From: Notospermus geniculatus
Lineage: Eukaryota; Nemertea; Pilidiophora; Heteronemertea; Lineidae
Direction: 5' to 3'
Length of the DNA stretch: 64,000 bases
Assembly: GCA_002633025.1 (NCBI GenBank)
Contig: NMRB01000761.1
Coordinates: forward strand, 98,052 to 162,051
Shown here: positions 35,541 through 45,870 of the stretch, in pieces
Numbering within the stretch: position 1 is the first letter of the stretch
Layout: the number at the start of each line of letters is the position of its first letter
The notes under the pieces: model-generated
The model's database searches: none
Told to the model about the DNA's origin: nothing
What the model saw: the letters and a program-made list of their open reading frames with translations, nothing else
Made by a program: the position numbers and the translations under genes

Positions 35541-36465
35541 CTGAAATAAACGACGAGTACTCGTTAAATGGAATGGAGTGTTCAAGAAGCAAGCAGAATG
35601 ACAGCAAAAGCTTAGAAGCTTAGGCCACAAACATTTGTTCGTTCAATCACGGCCTAGCTACACATTAATGAAACCATTGATCATTTTGAATTGCATTTAC
35701 TGGGCCTATGTATTACATGTAATTACCATGGTTTTGCCGAGATCCCCGACGTAATTGCCCTATATTTTGGTTTATTTAGGGCGCTGTGAAAAAATCTGCT
35801 ATCTGTCATGTTAATGGCGGTGATTTCGTAAATAGTTCAGTTTCCGGATGCACCAAAACACTTTCCGCACTGCGTATGATTGACTTCAATGTACTGTTCA
35901 AACAGAGAGCGTTCGTATTTTCATCAGAATATTCCAGTAGATTATGTTTTAACCATGCTTTGACTTTTCCAACAAAGATGGAAAATGGAGGGGTCGGTCT
36001 GATCGATTCTAGCGCCGCGTAGCGGATAAATCGCACAGGTTGTTCATAAAGTTGTCGTTGTGTCGTAGCGTCTGTAGTTGACCCTCGACTAAAATACTTT
36101 ATCATGAGGTGTGATCGAAAGTTTTTGCCAGTGTAACGTTTTTCAGTGTGGCGATTTCTCTGTGTGACTCCCATTGTTTGGAACACACTTGGAAACTGAC
36201 TCACTGTTTCTCTGTGTGTCGCTCATTGTCAAGTCGTGCCTTATTCCGTCAATCTAACGTCACACTGGCACATGGGCCACACTGGCACATGGGCCGCACT
36301 GAAAAACGTTACACCGGTGCTTTCGTTTTCCTCGCTCACTGTTCGTATACATCGCGGCAATTGTTTATGTGTGGTTTGCGCTTAATCCTTCATTCGTCCA
36401 ATTTTCACCACATTTTTCAAGAAACTTCTGATAAAAATAGGTAGACACAAAGATTTATTACTTAC
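35541..36465 (-). other. Predicted 5' UTR intron of the Toll-like gene
   Basis: On the minus strand a strong donor (TTTGACG|GTAAGTA, last exon base 36466) lies 925 bases upstream of the acceptor at 35543-35541. The upstream exon would be untranslated; it contains a three-codon upstream frame (ATG GAG ATT TGA) right at the donor. The M4 MITE 36134-36311 lies inside the intron. Confidence 0.6.
36134..36311. repeat. MITE, family M4, copy 2
   Basis: Inverted ends TAACGTTTTTCAGTG (left) and CACTGAAAAACGTTA (right); flanks end in CCAGTG and CCGGTG. Same family as 20309-20458. An 8-bp CACCGGTG-like flank and the TAACGTT start link it to the 2-kb element at 11407-13414. Confidence 0.85.
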
Positions 36466-36466
36466 C

Positions 36467-37275
36467 GTCAAATCTCCATCGTGTCACTGAAGAACATGCT
36501 GTTTTCCTGGCTTTTGTTAGCACACATACAAAATCGAGGGCATTTTCCAACCGCTGGATGATGACGCGACTCTTCTCATCAATGCCAGGACACAATTATG
36601 ACGATGAGGCCTACATGTGCTTGATAAATAGGATGGCTCTCAAATTATCAGGATTGCGTAGGTTGTCTGTATAGTTTTAATGGCACTGTACCGTCAGCAT
36701 CAGAGTCCTCACAGCGCCATCTAGTCTCCATTCTTCCGACCTGTGAAGCGGGGCCGTCATAAAATGCGGAACGGAAGACGAGCTGGACAAGCGACCCGCA
36801 AAGGTATGAACAGCGCCGCGACATGTCAGCCGTGGTATTTGGCAGTACTAACTGCTAAATCACTGAACGAAAGCGAGGCAGTGACGTAGGCGTAGCAGAC
36901 GCTATAAAACAATCACTAATTACCCACGATTAGTCAGACGTTTCAAGGTGGCGTGATGCGAACATGTTGATGGAAGTTTCTCTGCGAAAGTTGCCGAAAA
37001 TTTCATGGAAATCGGTGCAGTTTTGACCGAATTTAATCGATCGAAAGGAAACATTGTGTTTTTGTGCTTTTCTCGAAAGTAGGCGTCCGTGGTTTTATAC
37101 ACGCATGTCTGAGGGGTTGGAAATAACCCCGAAACACGACGACGCTCCCTCTATTTATCCATTGTCTAGCCTGGTTCCATGCGCTCCGACGGTGGCGCTG
37201 ACTGACGACGATTCGTGTCAAATAAACACTACTGGCGACGAGTGTAGTACTGATGAGGCCAGACAGATACAATCC
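36467..37275. other. Receptor upstream region, no other gene supported
   Basis: Would contain the promoter and first exon of the minus-strand receptor gene. An 84-codon plus-strand frame (37054-37308) runs into the TIR element at 37276 and has no recognised feature. Confidence 0.5.
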
Positions 37276-37795
37276 ACAGGCGTCTCATACGTCTGTCTGT
37301 ACTTGTAGGGGGAGGGGGAGGTTCTTGGGGGGGCCCTGAGGGTTACTAGACCACTAAAAAAGACAAGGCCTGCAACTGTTCATTCACCTGTCCGATACAC
37401 TCACTTCAAACGCTTTGTACATCACTGAAAACACACTGATAACCCACAAACCTGATATCACTGTGAACTATAATAATCGTTCCATTGTTTGCAATCCAAA
37501 CTTTAGCTCCACATTGACTCTATACGACCCTTTCACGCAAAAAATCAACAAAAATTACCATGAAATCTGCTGTCCGGGTCATTCATCCCACTCAGCCATT
37601 ACTGTAGACTAGTACTCGGTCCCAACACTGCTCACGGCCTTATCCGTGAGGTATGTTGGGACAGGGTACCAGTGAGTGTCTCGGACAGGTGAATGGACAG
37701 TTGCATGTCTTGTCTTTTTTTAGTGGTGTACTAAGCCCCAGGGTCCCCAAGAACCTCCCCCTACAAAGTACAGACAGACGTATGAGACACCTGTG
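37276..37795. repeat. Long-TIR element with 8-bp target duplication
   Basis: TACAATCC stands at 37268-37275 and 37796-37803. The ends ACAGGCGTCTCATACG and CGTATGAGACACCTGTG are inverted, and pairing continues for about 120 bases on each side (for example CAGACAGACG against CGTCTGTCTG). The duplication length suggests a hAT-type element. Confidence 0.85.
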
Positions 37796-37939
37796 TACAA
37801 TCCCTTCAAGGTGAATTCAGGAGGGACACAAGAAAGACGAACAACTTATTCAATCAAAAACACAGGTTTACTTTAATGGCAATATGTTTTGATTTGGCAA
37901 TACAATTATTGTACATGTATTGTGTCATTCATAATAATA

Positions 37940-38087
37940 GGGAGTTTCGAAAACAAACGGTAAACGTAAACTTTACGACAACGTTATTTTTCATACTTCA
38001 CATTAACCAGATGTTATACTGCATTTTCGGTACAAAAATAACGTTGTCGTTAACGTTTACGTTTATTGGTTGATTTCTAAACCTCCT
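37940..38087. repeat. Foldback MITE, family M1, copy 2
   Basis: Same arms as 647-785 (AAACGTAAACTTTACGACAACG and inverse), with TAATA directly outside both ends. Confidence 0.8.
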
Positions 38088-38265
38088 TAATAAAGCAGGC
38101 ATAACATCAATTCCACATTATATTAAAAACAATACATTTGTAGTTATATAAAACATGGCGATCAAATATAGGGAGTCCTCACCGATACTGTCTTCCGACT
38201 GGCTGTGCAATCTAACCAGTTGGTACATTTCGTGGGTCCATAACAGGGGTTACCGATGACCTGGG

Positions 38266-38404
38266 TTGGGAAATCAAACGATAAACGTAAACGTTAACGA
38301 CAACACTGTTGTACCAAAAATGCAATATAAAATCTGGTTTCTGTGTAGTATGAAAAATAACGTCGTCGTGAAATTTATGTTTATCGTTCATTTCTAAACC
38401 TCCC
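38266..38404. repeat. Foldback MITE, family M1, copy 3
   Basis: Ends GGGAAATCAAACGATAAACG and CATTTCTAAACCTCCC; the left end is shortened relative to copies 1 and 2. Confidence 0.75.
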
Positions 38405-38455
38405 TATTTATACCCAATCATCATACGGTAGTACACGCATACTTGAGGGGGGTGT

Positions 38456-38613
38456 AGCAGTAAATAGTGTCCCCCTGTAAAAAGTGTCCACTTCTATTGT
38501 TGAATGACGGATTAAGCGGCATGCATATAGAAACCAATTGTCAGAGATTAGAATGTAACAATAGGACCTTTTGTTCCCCGGACAGTTTTTCCTAGGACAT
38601 TCTTTCCCTTCAC
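38456..38613. repeat. MITE, family M5, copy 2
   Basis: About 90% like 14074-14232 (AGCAGTAAATAGTGTCCCCC to TTTCCCTTCAC). Confidence 0.8.
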
Positions 38614-39177
38614 AGGTGTCTTAATATTAAGTCTAGTATGAATTTTGTTCAACACAAAAGATAAGTATCACAGTTTGACTTAAGTATGTTTTATGAATAT
38701 GGACCCTGGACCCTTATTCATTAAACTACTTAAGTCAAAGGGTGACACTTATCCATTGTTCAACACAAAAGACAACTATCACACTCACAGTTTGACTTAA
38801 GTATGTTCCTGACATGTTTTATCACAGTTTGACTTTAGTGTGTTCTTGGAGGAATAGAACCTGAGAGGTGTTATTTCTCCAAGGTATGTTTATGAATATG
38901 GACCCTGAAGACTGTGTTGGCGAGACTCTTTAAAAATACAATATCTCATTCACTGCTTTCACATCTTTCTACATGTATAATAAAATTACCATCTCGTGCT
39001 CGTGCTCGTAAAAAGTTATACCCAGCCGAGCCGTGGTTCAAGATTGTGACCACAGTGGTTTTTCCACTCTACTCTGTAGAAGACTGAGTGACAGGCTCGG
39101 TTCACTCTCCAATGTCACGTTGTGAATTATTCAAACGGATGGATGTGTGGATTAACCATGGATTAACCAGCTTAACC
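38614..39177. repeat. Decayed direct repeats, no gene
   Basis: TTCAACACAAAAGA..TATCACA..GTTTGACTTAAGTATG occurs three times between 38645 and 38860, with TATGAATATGGACCCTG three times. No coding signal. Confidence 0.5.
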
Positions 39178-39238
39178 ATGACGAAGAAACCTTATTCAGC
39201 AGCAGCGGTTGTTAGAGAAGGAAATAGCCGTGGAGCAG
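39178..39238 (+). CDS. First exon of gene family U1 (copy 1)
   Basis: ATG at 39178 opens 20 codons plus one base (MTKKPYSAAAVVREGNSRGA) and ends at a strong donor, GCAG|GTGAGT. The next acceptor (CTTTCATTTCAG, exon from 39593) continues in the same phase into the conserved U1 body. A clean donor and acceptor in matching phase make this a real, spliced gene start, even though the body is now frameshifted. Confidence 0.6.
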
Positions 39239-39592
39239 GTGAGTTAAACCTTTAAAATGATTTCTTATAAAGTCTACGCCATCTTATGAGATATTTTCGT
39301 TTAATTTGTTGGACTTCTTTTTCCTTTCCTTATTCAACATGCTCGATCGTGTACTTAACTCGATCCCGATTTCAGGTATGGCTGCACAAAGAGGACCCTT
39401 TTTCATACCCCCTCCCTCCCCCAAAAGCATACATGTACATAGAAAATGACGATTTTTGTCTATTTTCAGACCACCATTTTCTTAAAATTCAAAAAGTGTA
39501 CATTGGATTTCAACCCCCTCCCCCTAGTTTATACGCTTGTGAAAATGATGGAAATGTTGAACCATCCCTAATTTGTTCTTCTTTCATTTCAG

Positions 39593-40018
39593 TACCGAAG
39601 CTGACGTTCAGCGAACTTCTGTGTCGGTTGAAGACCTGCATCGTGTGGCGGCAACAGAGAATGAAGTGGGCGCTGCCAACGTGTCATAACTCGACGAGGA
39701 AGACCTCAAGTGGAAGAAGTTGTTGAAGCTCATAAAAGCGTTCAAGCCGTACATGAGAGAGAATGAGGTAGGGCAGTGTTTTTTGTGTGGAGGTTGATTT
39801 TACCGTCAACCTCCATGTGGATGAGGAGGTTGACGGGGGGACGGTGGTGACACACCGATTGGCGGATCCCAATGCGGAGAACGTCATAATGAAGTTCCGC
39901 ACCCCCCCCCCCCGTCAAAAGAGGGCTGCGATGCATAAAGCTCATTTTGCTGCAATGTAGTAGGCCCGTGCCTCCGCTACATCTACTAGGCCTAATGCTG
40001 CTACTACTACGTCTTAGG
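39593..40018 (+). pseudogene. U1 family, copy 1, main exon (frameshifted)
   Basis: Begins after the acceptor at 39591-39592 with the conserved LTFSELLCRLK and continues RMKWALPT. One lost base near 39690 shifts the frame to LKWKKLLKLIKAFKPYMREN and EVGQC. Three further copies share these blocks: 44765-45170, 47138-47678 and 62650-62755. The U1 body is charged, has no zinc or catalytic motif that I recognise, and ends in an alanine-rich part (KAHFAAKWKAR). Function unknown. It stands next to DNA polymerase B fragments in two of the four places. Confidence 0.55.
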
Positions 40019-40752
40019 ACATAATACCGTTGTTGTCCGGTAAATTTCCAGACGCTGACTCAGGCAACGGTAAGATAGGAGGAACTCGGTACGTAAGAAT
40101 ACCGAAACGGACCGAATCGGACCGAAACGGGGTCAAAATGTACCGAATCGGAGCAAAATATCACCTCTTTTTGGTACTAGACGGTAGATATAGCACTTAT
40201 ACGATGTTTCTAAGGCTATAAATGCATGATATGACTAGGCATAGCCTAGTTTAGTGACGGTGATATCGGATATGCGATATAAGAGCCGCCATCCTGACTT
40301 AGGTCTCACACTCCAGTTTTGCTGTTCGGCTGCTGCCACCTATCGTCAAATGTTAACACTGTCACCTGTTGCTGTTTGTCCGTGTTACTTTGAAGAGACT
40401 CACTAAAACTTTGACAATATTGGCTGTACAACTTTAGAAACATCGTATAAGTGCTATATCTACCATCTAGTACCAAAAAGAGGTGATATTTTGCTCTGAT
40501 TCGGTACATTTTGACTCCGTTTCGGTCCGATTCGGTCCGTTTCGGTATTCTTACGAACCCGGAGGAACTTGTCCTCCATTATATCAAAAACCCTCAGGAG
40601 ACGGACAACTGTCGCGATCTCCTGAAGGTTTTGGATGTGGACGGTTTGGAAGTGTCGCAGCTTCCCGCCGCACAAATAGAGAGTCATGATTCAGCACTCG
40701 CTGACATTCTGAAGAAATTTGAAGAACTACCAGACGCGCTGCTGGATTAGGC
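40019..40752 (+). pseudogene. U2 family C-terminal part, copy 1 (interrupted by a transposon)
   Basis: 40019-40087 and 40561-40752 correspond to one continuous stretch in the copies at 45615-45850 and 52960-53190. The blocks are EEELVL, ETDNCRDLLKVLDVDGLEV, LPAAQIESHD and LPDALLD. A 473-bp TIR element splits it. An acidic, leucine-rich composition is seen. Function unknown. Confidence 0.5.
40088..40560. mobile_element. 473-bp TIR element with 10-bp target duplication
   Basis: GGAGGAACT plus C or T stands at 40078-40087 and 40561-40570, and the uninterrupted paralogue near 45691 has it once. The ends GGTACGTAAGAATACCGAAA and the inverse are part of arms of about 120 bp built from ACCGAAACGG/ACCGAATCGG iterons. 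A 9-10 base duplication and ends starting with G suggest a Mutator-like (MULE) element. Confidence 0.8.
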
Positions 40753-41012
40753 CTATGGCTCTATTCCTGCGTCTGGAAGCGGACTTCCGAATCCACACGA
40801 TGGAGGCAATGGCGATCTCCTCACCCCAATTCCGGTCGAAGTTTCAACCTCAACCGAGTTACAAAGTATTGTGGAGATGCAAATGGTGGAATTCGAGTTT
40901 ACCTACTATATTGTGCGTGGTGTTGAAATTTCCATTATGATTCGAAGAAAGGACATTATTGAGAGGAATTCTGATGTCGGTGTCGATGCTATTGAACGGG
41001 AGGCTGGGGTAA

Positions 41013-41186
41013 AGAATACATGGAGAAGAGACTGGCGCAATAGGAAGACGGAAGAGAACTGTCTTTACCGACCAACAGAAGGAAGTGCTTGATAAGGCCA
41101 TTCGGGATGGCCTCACTGCCAATAACTCAGCCGAGGCCAAGGTGCAAGATATGTCAAGAGACTTCAATCTTGACTATAAGACTTGA
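41013..41186 (+). CDS. Homeodomain-like fragment (N-terminal arm and first two helices)
   Basis: A 57-residue frame ends in TGA at 41184-41186. It contains GRRKRTVFTDQQ followed by KEVLDKAI, a longer loop, then KVQDMSRDFNLDYKT. The arrangement RRKRTxFTxxQxxxL is the start of a homeodomain, and SRDFNLDYKT fits the end of helix 2 and the turn. The recognition helix (WFxNxR) is absent after the stop. The preceding bases (40753-41012) hold a continuation of the U2-like frame with breaks. It is either a truncated transcription-factor-like domain from the U2 gene or a chance resemblance. Confidence 0.35.
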   Translation, partial: RIHGEETGAIGRRKRTVFTDQQKEVLDKAIRDGLTANNSAEAKVQDMSRDFNLDYKT

Positions 41187-41339
41187 ACATTTTCAAGATT
41201 AGACTTTGTATTGGTTTGCTTTTTTTCGTGTACTGGCAGTTCAAAGTGAAGAACACCCGGGTATCGATGAGATCATGCATGGTAGTACATGTATTCAAAG
41301 GACGTGCAACGCTCAAGCAGTGCTGATAATCTCAACCAA

Positions 41340-41985
41340 TCAGTGTGTCGCCACACAGACCACGAACGTGAGATCGTGGGTGCCTGTTGAATTACAGAAA
41401 GCAGAAGGGATACACCATTATAAAGGTGTATGAGGTGTGGCACTTTGATAAAACTTCCAACGAACTTTTCACAGAGTGTATCAACACGTTTTTAAAGCTA
41501 AAGCAGGAGGCGTCAGACTGGCCTAAAGGCTGTGATTCGCCCGAGGATAGGGCTGCGTATATTGCCGAGTATGAGGAACATGAAGGGGTTTCACTTGACC
41601 CGACCCGCATTAGGCATAATCCAGGCCTACGCTCTTTCGCCAAGATCACGTTGAACGCCTTCTGGGGAAGTATGCCCAGAGACCCAGTATGCCACAGAGT
41701 CTGTACACCACAGATAAGTCAAAAATGTTCGACTTGCTCCTTGGCCCTGAAGCCATCGTCAAGGATGTGTATTTTGTGAATGATGAGACTGTTCGCACTC
41801 AGTATATACGGTCGGATGACTTTGTCCTACATGTACCTTTGAAAAATGCTAATATTGTGATCGGTTTTATACGACTGCACATTGTACAGCATTCTTGAAC
41901 CGTTAGGAGAAAGGGAACTCTTACTATGACACCGACAGTTGTATTTACATGTACATCTATCGAGATGAACTGTGGAATCCTGAAT
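41340..41985 (+). pseudogene. Polinton-type protein-primed DNA polymerase B, C-terminal palm fragment
   Basis: Conserved blocks in order: YEVWHF; INTFLKLKQEASDWP; NPGLRSFAKITLNAFWG, which holds polymerase motif B (K...N.xxG); TDKSKMFDLLLGPEA; and YDTDSCIY at about 41930, the metal-binding motif C. Protein-primed B polymerases of Polinton/Maverick elements copy the element's DNA from a terminal protein. The frame shifts at least three times: near 41385, just after FWG (one base lost), and between LEPLGER and motif C. The gene is dead and lacks its N-terminal two thirds here. Confidence 0.75.
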
Positions 41986-42565
41986 CTTCTAATTTGTCGG
42001 TGTCACCTTTGTTTGTTCCCACTATTATATGAACATCTTGTGCTTTGTGATCGGTCGTCTGTCATGGTATTTAGGGGACTGACTTGTCCTATTTTATCAT
42101 GAAATTTCAAAATTGCTAAAAATCAATGACGACTTCACACTTGGAAGACGACTGGTGCGCTGGCGTGCCTGACATACCAATCCAGATACCAAAGCCACTT
42201 CCAGCTGCAAAAGTCAAGATGAGGGATGAGCAGTATCAGCACATTTTGATCCGCCTCGCCACTGGACCCCGGGGAAAATGGGAGAAACAAGCGATGGGGA
42301 AAAAGGCCCATGCATGCCCCGCATGCTTCTGAAGGTAGACCAACGAAGCATTATCACCTCTAATTGACAATACCCCATCGACCATTGTCCATCAAACGCC
42401 CCCACCAGCAGAAGTTCAACCCCCTGTACGAGAAACAGAGCCGACACTATTAAAAGAGCGTTTCGATCGTGTTTATCGATTTGCGCATGAAACCAAGGCA
42501 CTAACACCCCCCCCCCCCAGACTGCGAAAGGCCCCAAAAACACAAATTACAGCCCCGGAGAAAAT
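41986..42565 (+). other. Weakly coding region, no family recognised
   Basis: A 68-codon frame (42126-42332) and proline-rich stretches follow the polymerase fragment. No motif is visible. A single N at 42570 may mark a contig join. Confidence 0.3.
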
Positions 42566-42889
42566 TTAANAGGCAGACGGCGAGATGGTGGTGGTGGTGG
42601 TGATGAAACCGAGGAGCGGACAGATCCCTATGCCGCCGCGATGCGTTATATTGCCATTCCTGTCTTTGACGTCGATGAAACGGATGTAGCGTTGACGTCG
42701 TCGTTTTCCACACTTTCCCGTTCTTTCCTGGGTAACTCTTTTCCACACTTTGCCGTTCTTTTCCGGGGTTAAGTCAACGAGTCCACACCTCTTGATGTGT
42801 TTTTCAAACGGTGAAAGGTCACTGTATTCGCCACGTCCACGACGTAAAATGTCGGTTTTGAAGTTTTGCACAATTTCTAAAAACGCCAT
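42566..42889 (-). CDS. Hypothetical protein, partial (ends at a single N)
   Basis: ATG at 42889 on the minus strand opens about 107 codons up to the N at 42570. It starts MAFLEIVQNF and includes SPFEKHIKRCGL and a duplicated basic motif (EKNGKVWKR, then ERTGKCGKR). It is divergent from the polymerase fragment that begins about 170 bases away on the plus strand. The family is not recognised. It may be a Polinton-associated gene, judged only from its neighbours. Confidence 0.3.
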   Translation of the reverse strand: MAFLEIVQNFKTDILRRGRGEYSDLSPFEKHIKRCGLVDLTPEKNGKVWKRVTQERTGKCGKRRRQRYIRFIDVKDRNGNITHRGGIGICPLLGFITTTTTISPSAX

Positions 42890-43059
42890 AAAGGCACGTC
42901 TTCTTTAGAACGAGCGAAGCGATGGAATCATCGCGAACTTTTAAGGTTTTTGTAGGTCTTCGATTTTCGTCTTCATATTGTTCATTTCGGCCTGCTTTTC
43001 ACCCTCCTCGTGTTTTTCCGTGTGAACGGACTGAAACCGTGACAGGACACCATCGTCAA

Positions 43060-44030
43060 GAAATCATTAACCCCCCACCCGCTCCAATCAGTTTGTCATT
43101 TTATCCGCTGATTACTTTGATGCCATTTTGTACAGGGGTCCTGAGGATGCCGGTAGGAAACGAATTAATATTTATCATCATGACGGCCATTACGACGTAC
43201 TCACCAGCATGGAGGCCTTTGTAAACAGGTCGTACTATTGCTATCGGTGCGACACGGGTTTTTCCAATCTTGGGCGCCATGTATGTAAATATACTTGTCC
43301 ATCATGTTTCAGGCAAGACTGTGCGAAGGTGGTGAATGGGTAGGTTGCGATGATTGCTACCGTTTCTTCCCGAGCAAAAAGTGCTATGATCAGCACAAAA
43401 GCATGCATGCAATTGATGCTCAAAACGGGAACGGCAAGCGATTACGCGGCAAGCAAACGTCTGCTTGTCAGCGTTATAAGAAGTGCACGTGTGGCAAGGT
43501 GATAGAAAGGAAGGCAAAGCATGTGTGTGGAGAAAAATATTGTAAAACATGTCAAGCCAATGTTCTACCTTCTCATAACTGTTTCATCAAACTGGTTAAA
43601 CCCGGCAGCAAGTTTAATGATTTGGATGATTTACCTATAGATGATTTAGATATGAATGAAAATAAGGCCCCGCATCAACGGGCAATATTTAAGAAAAAAG
43701 GGTAAAGATCAGCGTTCATTTATTATTTTTGATTACGAATGCATGTATCCCAAAAAAGAATTGATTCCTAATTTGTATGTTGCACATCATGTGTGTGAGC
43801 AGTGTCTTCATGTGCCTGGCCATCAAAAATATTCCGCAAGTTCTAATTTGTTTAAGCGTGAGCGTCTGCTAGTATTTAGACTCGAGTTGGACGATTCTCA
43901 TCATAAAATCGTAAATCGAGAGAGACCTAAGAGATATACCGGTAGTAGAAGATTGGAAAGAAAAAGACGACATCGGGAGCCACCTCAATTTGGGGGTCGA
44001 AAACGACATAGGCTACTATACTACTCATGA
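43060..44030 (+). pseudogene. Polinton-type DNA polymerase B, N-terminal zinc-finger and exonuclease start
   Basis: Blocks in order: FVILSADYFDAILYRGPE; INIYHHDGHYDVLTSM; RSYYCYRCDTGFSN with HVCKYTCPSCF (cysteine pairs of the N-terminal finger region); then, after a frameshift near 43320, CDDCYRFFPSKKCYDQH, CGEKYCKTCQ; and after another shift near 43670, FIIFDYECMYP, the Exo I motif with its catalytic D and E. The conserved order is that of Polinton polymerases upstream of the 3'-5' exonuclease. Beyond about 43850 the similarity is lost. At least two frameshifts make it a pseudogene. Confidence 0.75.
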
Positions 44031-44071
44031 AGTGCTTGGAGAAGCATTTTTGGTGGTGATAGACCATGTAT

Positions 44072-44172
44072 CATTATCATCGTTATTATCATTATTATCG
44101 TTATTATCATTTTATCATTCGTTATTATCATTATTATCCTTATTATCGTTATTATCATTATTATCGTTTCTT
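44072..44172. repeat. TTATCA/TTATTATCA microsatellite
   Basis: About 100 bases of TTATTATCATTATTATCG-type simple repeat. Confidence 0.9.
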
Positions 44173-44191
44173 AGTTCAATTTATCTTGAGT

Positions 44192-44419
44192 ATGAAGCGC
44201 GCCCGGGATAAATTACCTGAAGGCGCTTCGTGGAAATTTTGTAACCAATGTCAAAGTGAATCAATGTCTGCTCTGGGGGACTATTATCAACGTTTTAACC
44301 TAGGTACGAAGCATGCCTGGGTTAAAACCATTCGTAAGATGCTTCATGTCAACTATTATAGAACAAAGATAAACCTCCCCTGCTTGTTAGACGAGAGTTT
44401 GCGTATTATCAGCTTGTAA
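44192..44419 (+). CDS. Hypothetical short frame
   Basis: 75 codons from the ATG at 44192, starting MKRARDKLPEGASWKF and including CNQCQSES. It follows a microsatellite and may be a gene fragment. Not recognised. Confidence 0.25.
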   Translation: MKRARDKLPEGASWKFCNQCQSESMSALGDYYQRFNLGTKHAWVKTIRKMLHVNYYRTKINLPCLLDESLRIISL

Positions 44420-44427
44420 TTTTATCC

Positions 44428-44692
44428 CGGTATAGGAAACGAATTAGTATTTATCATCATGACGGCCATTACGACGTACTCACCAGCATGGAGGCCTTTG
44501 TAAACAGGTCGTTGTTATAAGTGCGACACGGGTTTTTCCAATCTTGGGCGCCATGTATGTAAATATACTTGTCCATCATGTTTCAGGCAAGACTGCGAAG
44601 GTGGTGAATGGGTAGGTTGCGATGATTGCTGCTGTTTCTTCCCGAGGAAAAAGTGCTATGATCAGCACAAAAGCATGCATGCAATTGATGCT
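44428..44692 (+). pseudogene. Second copy of the polymerase B zinc-finger segment
   Basis: Repeats 43150-43418 with small deletions (for example in the YYCYRC codons), then joins foreign sequence at 44693 and, 72 bases later, a U1 copy. It shows local duplication within the array. Confidence 0.75.
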
Positions 44693-44764
44693 ATGTTTGA
44701 TGATATTATTTCGGCGCAAAGTGGCGATCGAGACGTCTATGTCCTAATTTGTTCTTCTTTTCAG

Positions 44765-45170
44765 AACTATCACTCACGTTCAGCGAGATGGTGAGACGTC
44801 TTCGCTCCTTCATAGTCTGGTGTCAACTACGACTGAAATGGCCGCTGCCCACACCCCACCAACTCGACGGGGAAGACCCTGAATGGAGGGAGATGATAAA
44901 GCTGTTAAAAGCCTTTAAGCCCATTATGAGGGAGAACGAGGTAGGGCAGTGTTTTTTTGCGTGAAGGTTGATTTTAACGTCAATCTCCACGCCGATGAGA
45001 AGGAGAATGTTGAGGGGACGGTGGTGACGCACCGCTTGCTGGACCCAGATGACGAAAACGTCATCATGAACTTCCTCACCCCTCTACAAAAAAAAGCCGC
45101 AATGCAAAAAGCGCATTTTGCGGCAAAGTGGAAGGCGCGTCCAGCCGCCGCGACGTCCACGTGTAGGCCT
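44765..45170 (+). pseudogene. U1 family, copy 2
   Basis: The acceptor TTCTTCTTTTCAG precedes 44765 and the frame continues in the same phase as copy 1: LSLTFSEMVRRLRSFIVW, LKWPLPTPHQLDGEDPEW, KLLKAFKPIMRENEVGQC. A frameshift follows in the run of T near 44952, then VDFNVNLHADEKE, TVVTHRLLDPDDENVIMNF and KAHFAAKWKARPAAA. Its own first exon is not visible upstream, where a polymerase fragment is joined instead. Confidence 0.6.
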
Positions 45171-45210
45171 AGTTGTTATCACTTGAAATATCTCATTCAT
45201 TCTATCTTTA

Positions 45211-45870
45211 GAATGGATGAAATTATCGACATCATCATCATCATGAAATACTTTGAAGTAGAAGACATAGCAGAAATTTGGGAAGAAGAGGAATGGGCGC
45301 CCAATGCCCCAGCACCACCGCCATATATCCACCCACAACCGTCATCGTGTAAGCATACAGGCGTATGAACACATCATTGAGAGGCATGCCATCGGGCCGT
45401 GGGACGGCCGAAGAACGAGAACATCCTACTTCACAGTATTCCCAGAGATGCGGCAATTAAAGGAGTTAGCACCGTCGGAATCCATTTTTGACGATTCCAT
45501 AACTGATTCGGATTTAATCCATTCGGCTATGGAATTGTCACAAAAACATAAAGACGAGTGCAGGACAAAAACGACAACTCTCCCACCGATGGATGCGTCA
45601 ACGTCAGAAGACATTATGCCGTTGTTGTCCGGCAGATTTCCAGACCCTGATGTAGACGTCGATGAGAGAGTACCTCACAATGTGGGTGAGGAGGAACTTG
45701 TCCTAAAACCCTCAGGAGACGGACAACTATCGCGATCTCCTGAAGGTTTTGGATGTGGACGGTTTGGAAGTGTCGCAGCTTCCCGCCGCGCAAATAGAGA
45801 GTCACGATTCGGCACTCGCCGACATTTTGAAACAAATGGAAGAACTTCCAGACGAGCTGCTCTCAATTAA
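45211..45870 (+). pseudogene. U2 family, middle and C-terminal part, copy 2
   Basis: After a possible acceptor (ATTCTATCTTTAG, 45198-45210) an acidic stretch (MDEIIDIIIIMKYFEVED, IAEIWEEEEWAP) is followed, with frame changes, by MRQLKELAPSESIFDDS, MPLLSGRFPDPDVDV and EEELVL. The final module (ETDNCRDLL in other copies) is present in DNA but shifted by one frame. No known domain. Confidence 0.45.

Noticed and set aside
35496-35630. A longer N-terminus for the Toll-like protein
   Set aside because: A good acceptor (TTTATTTCAG) lies within it, and the later ATG directly precedes a signal peptide.
39286-39726. 146-codon plus-strand frame
   Set aside because: Its first 300 bases are the U1 intron (TTT-rich, with the acceptor at 39591); only the part after 39593 is coding.
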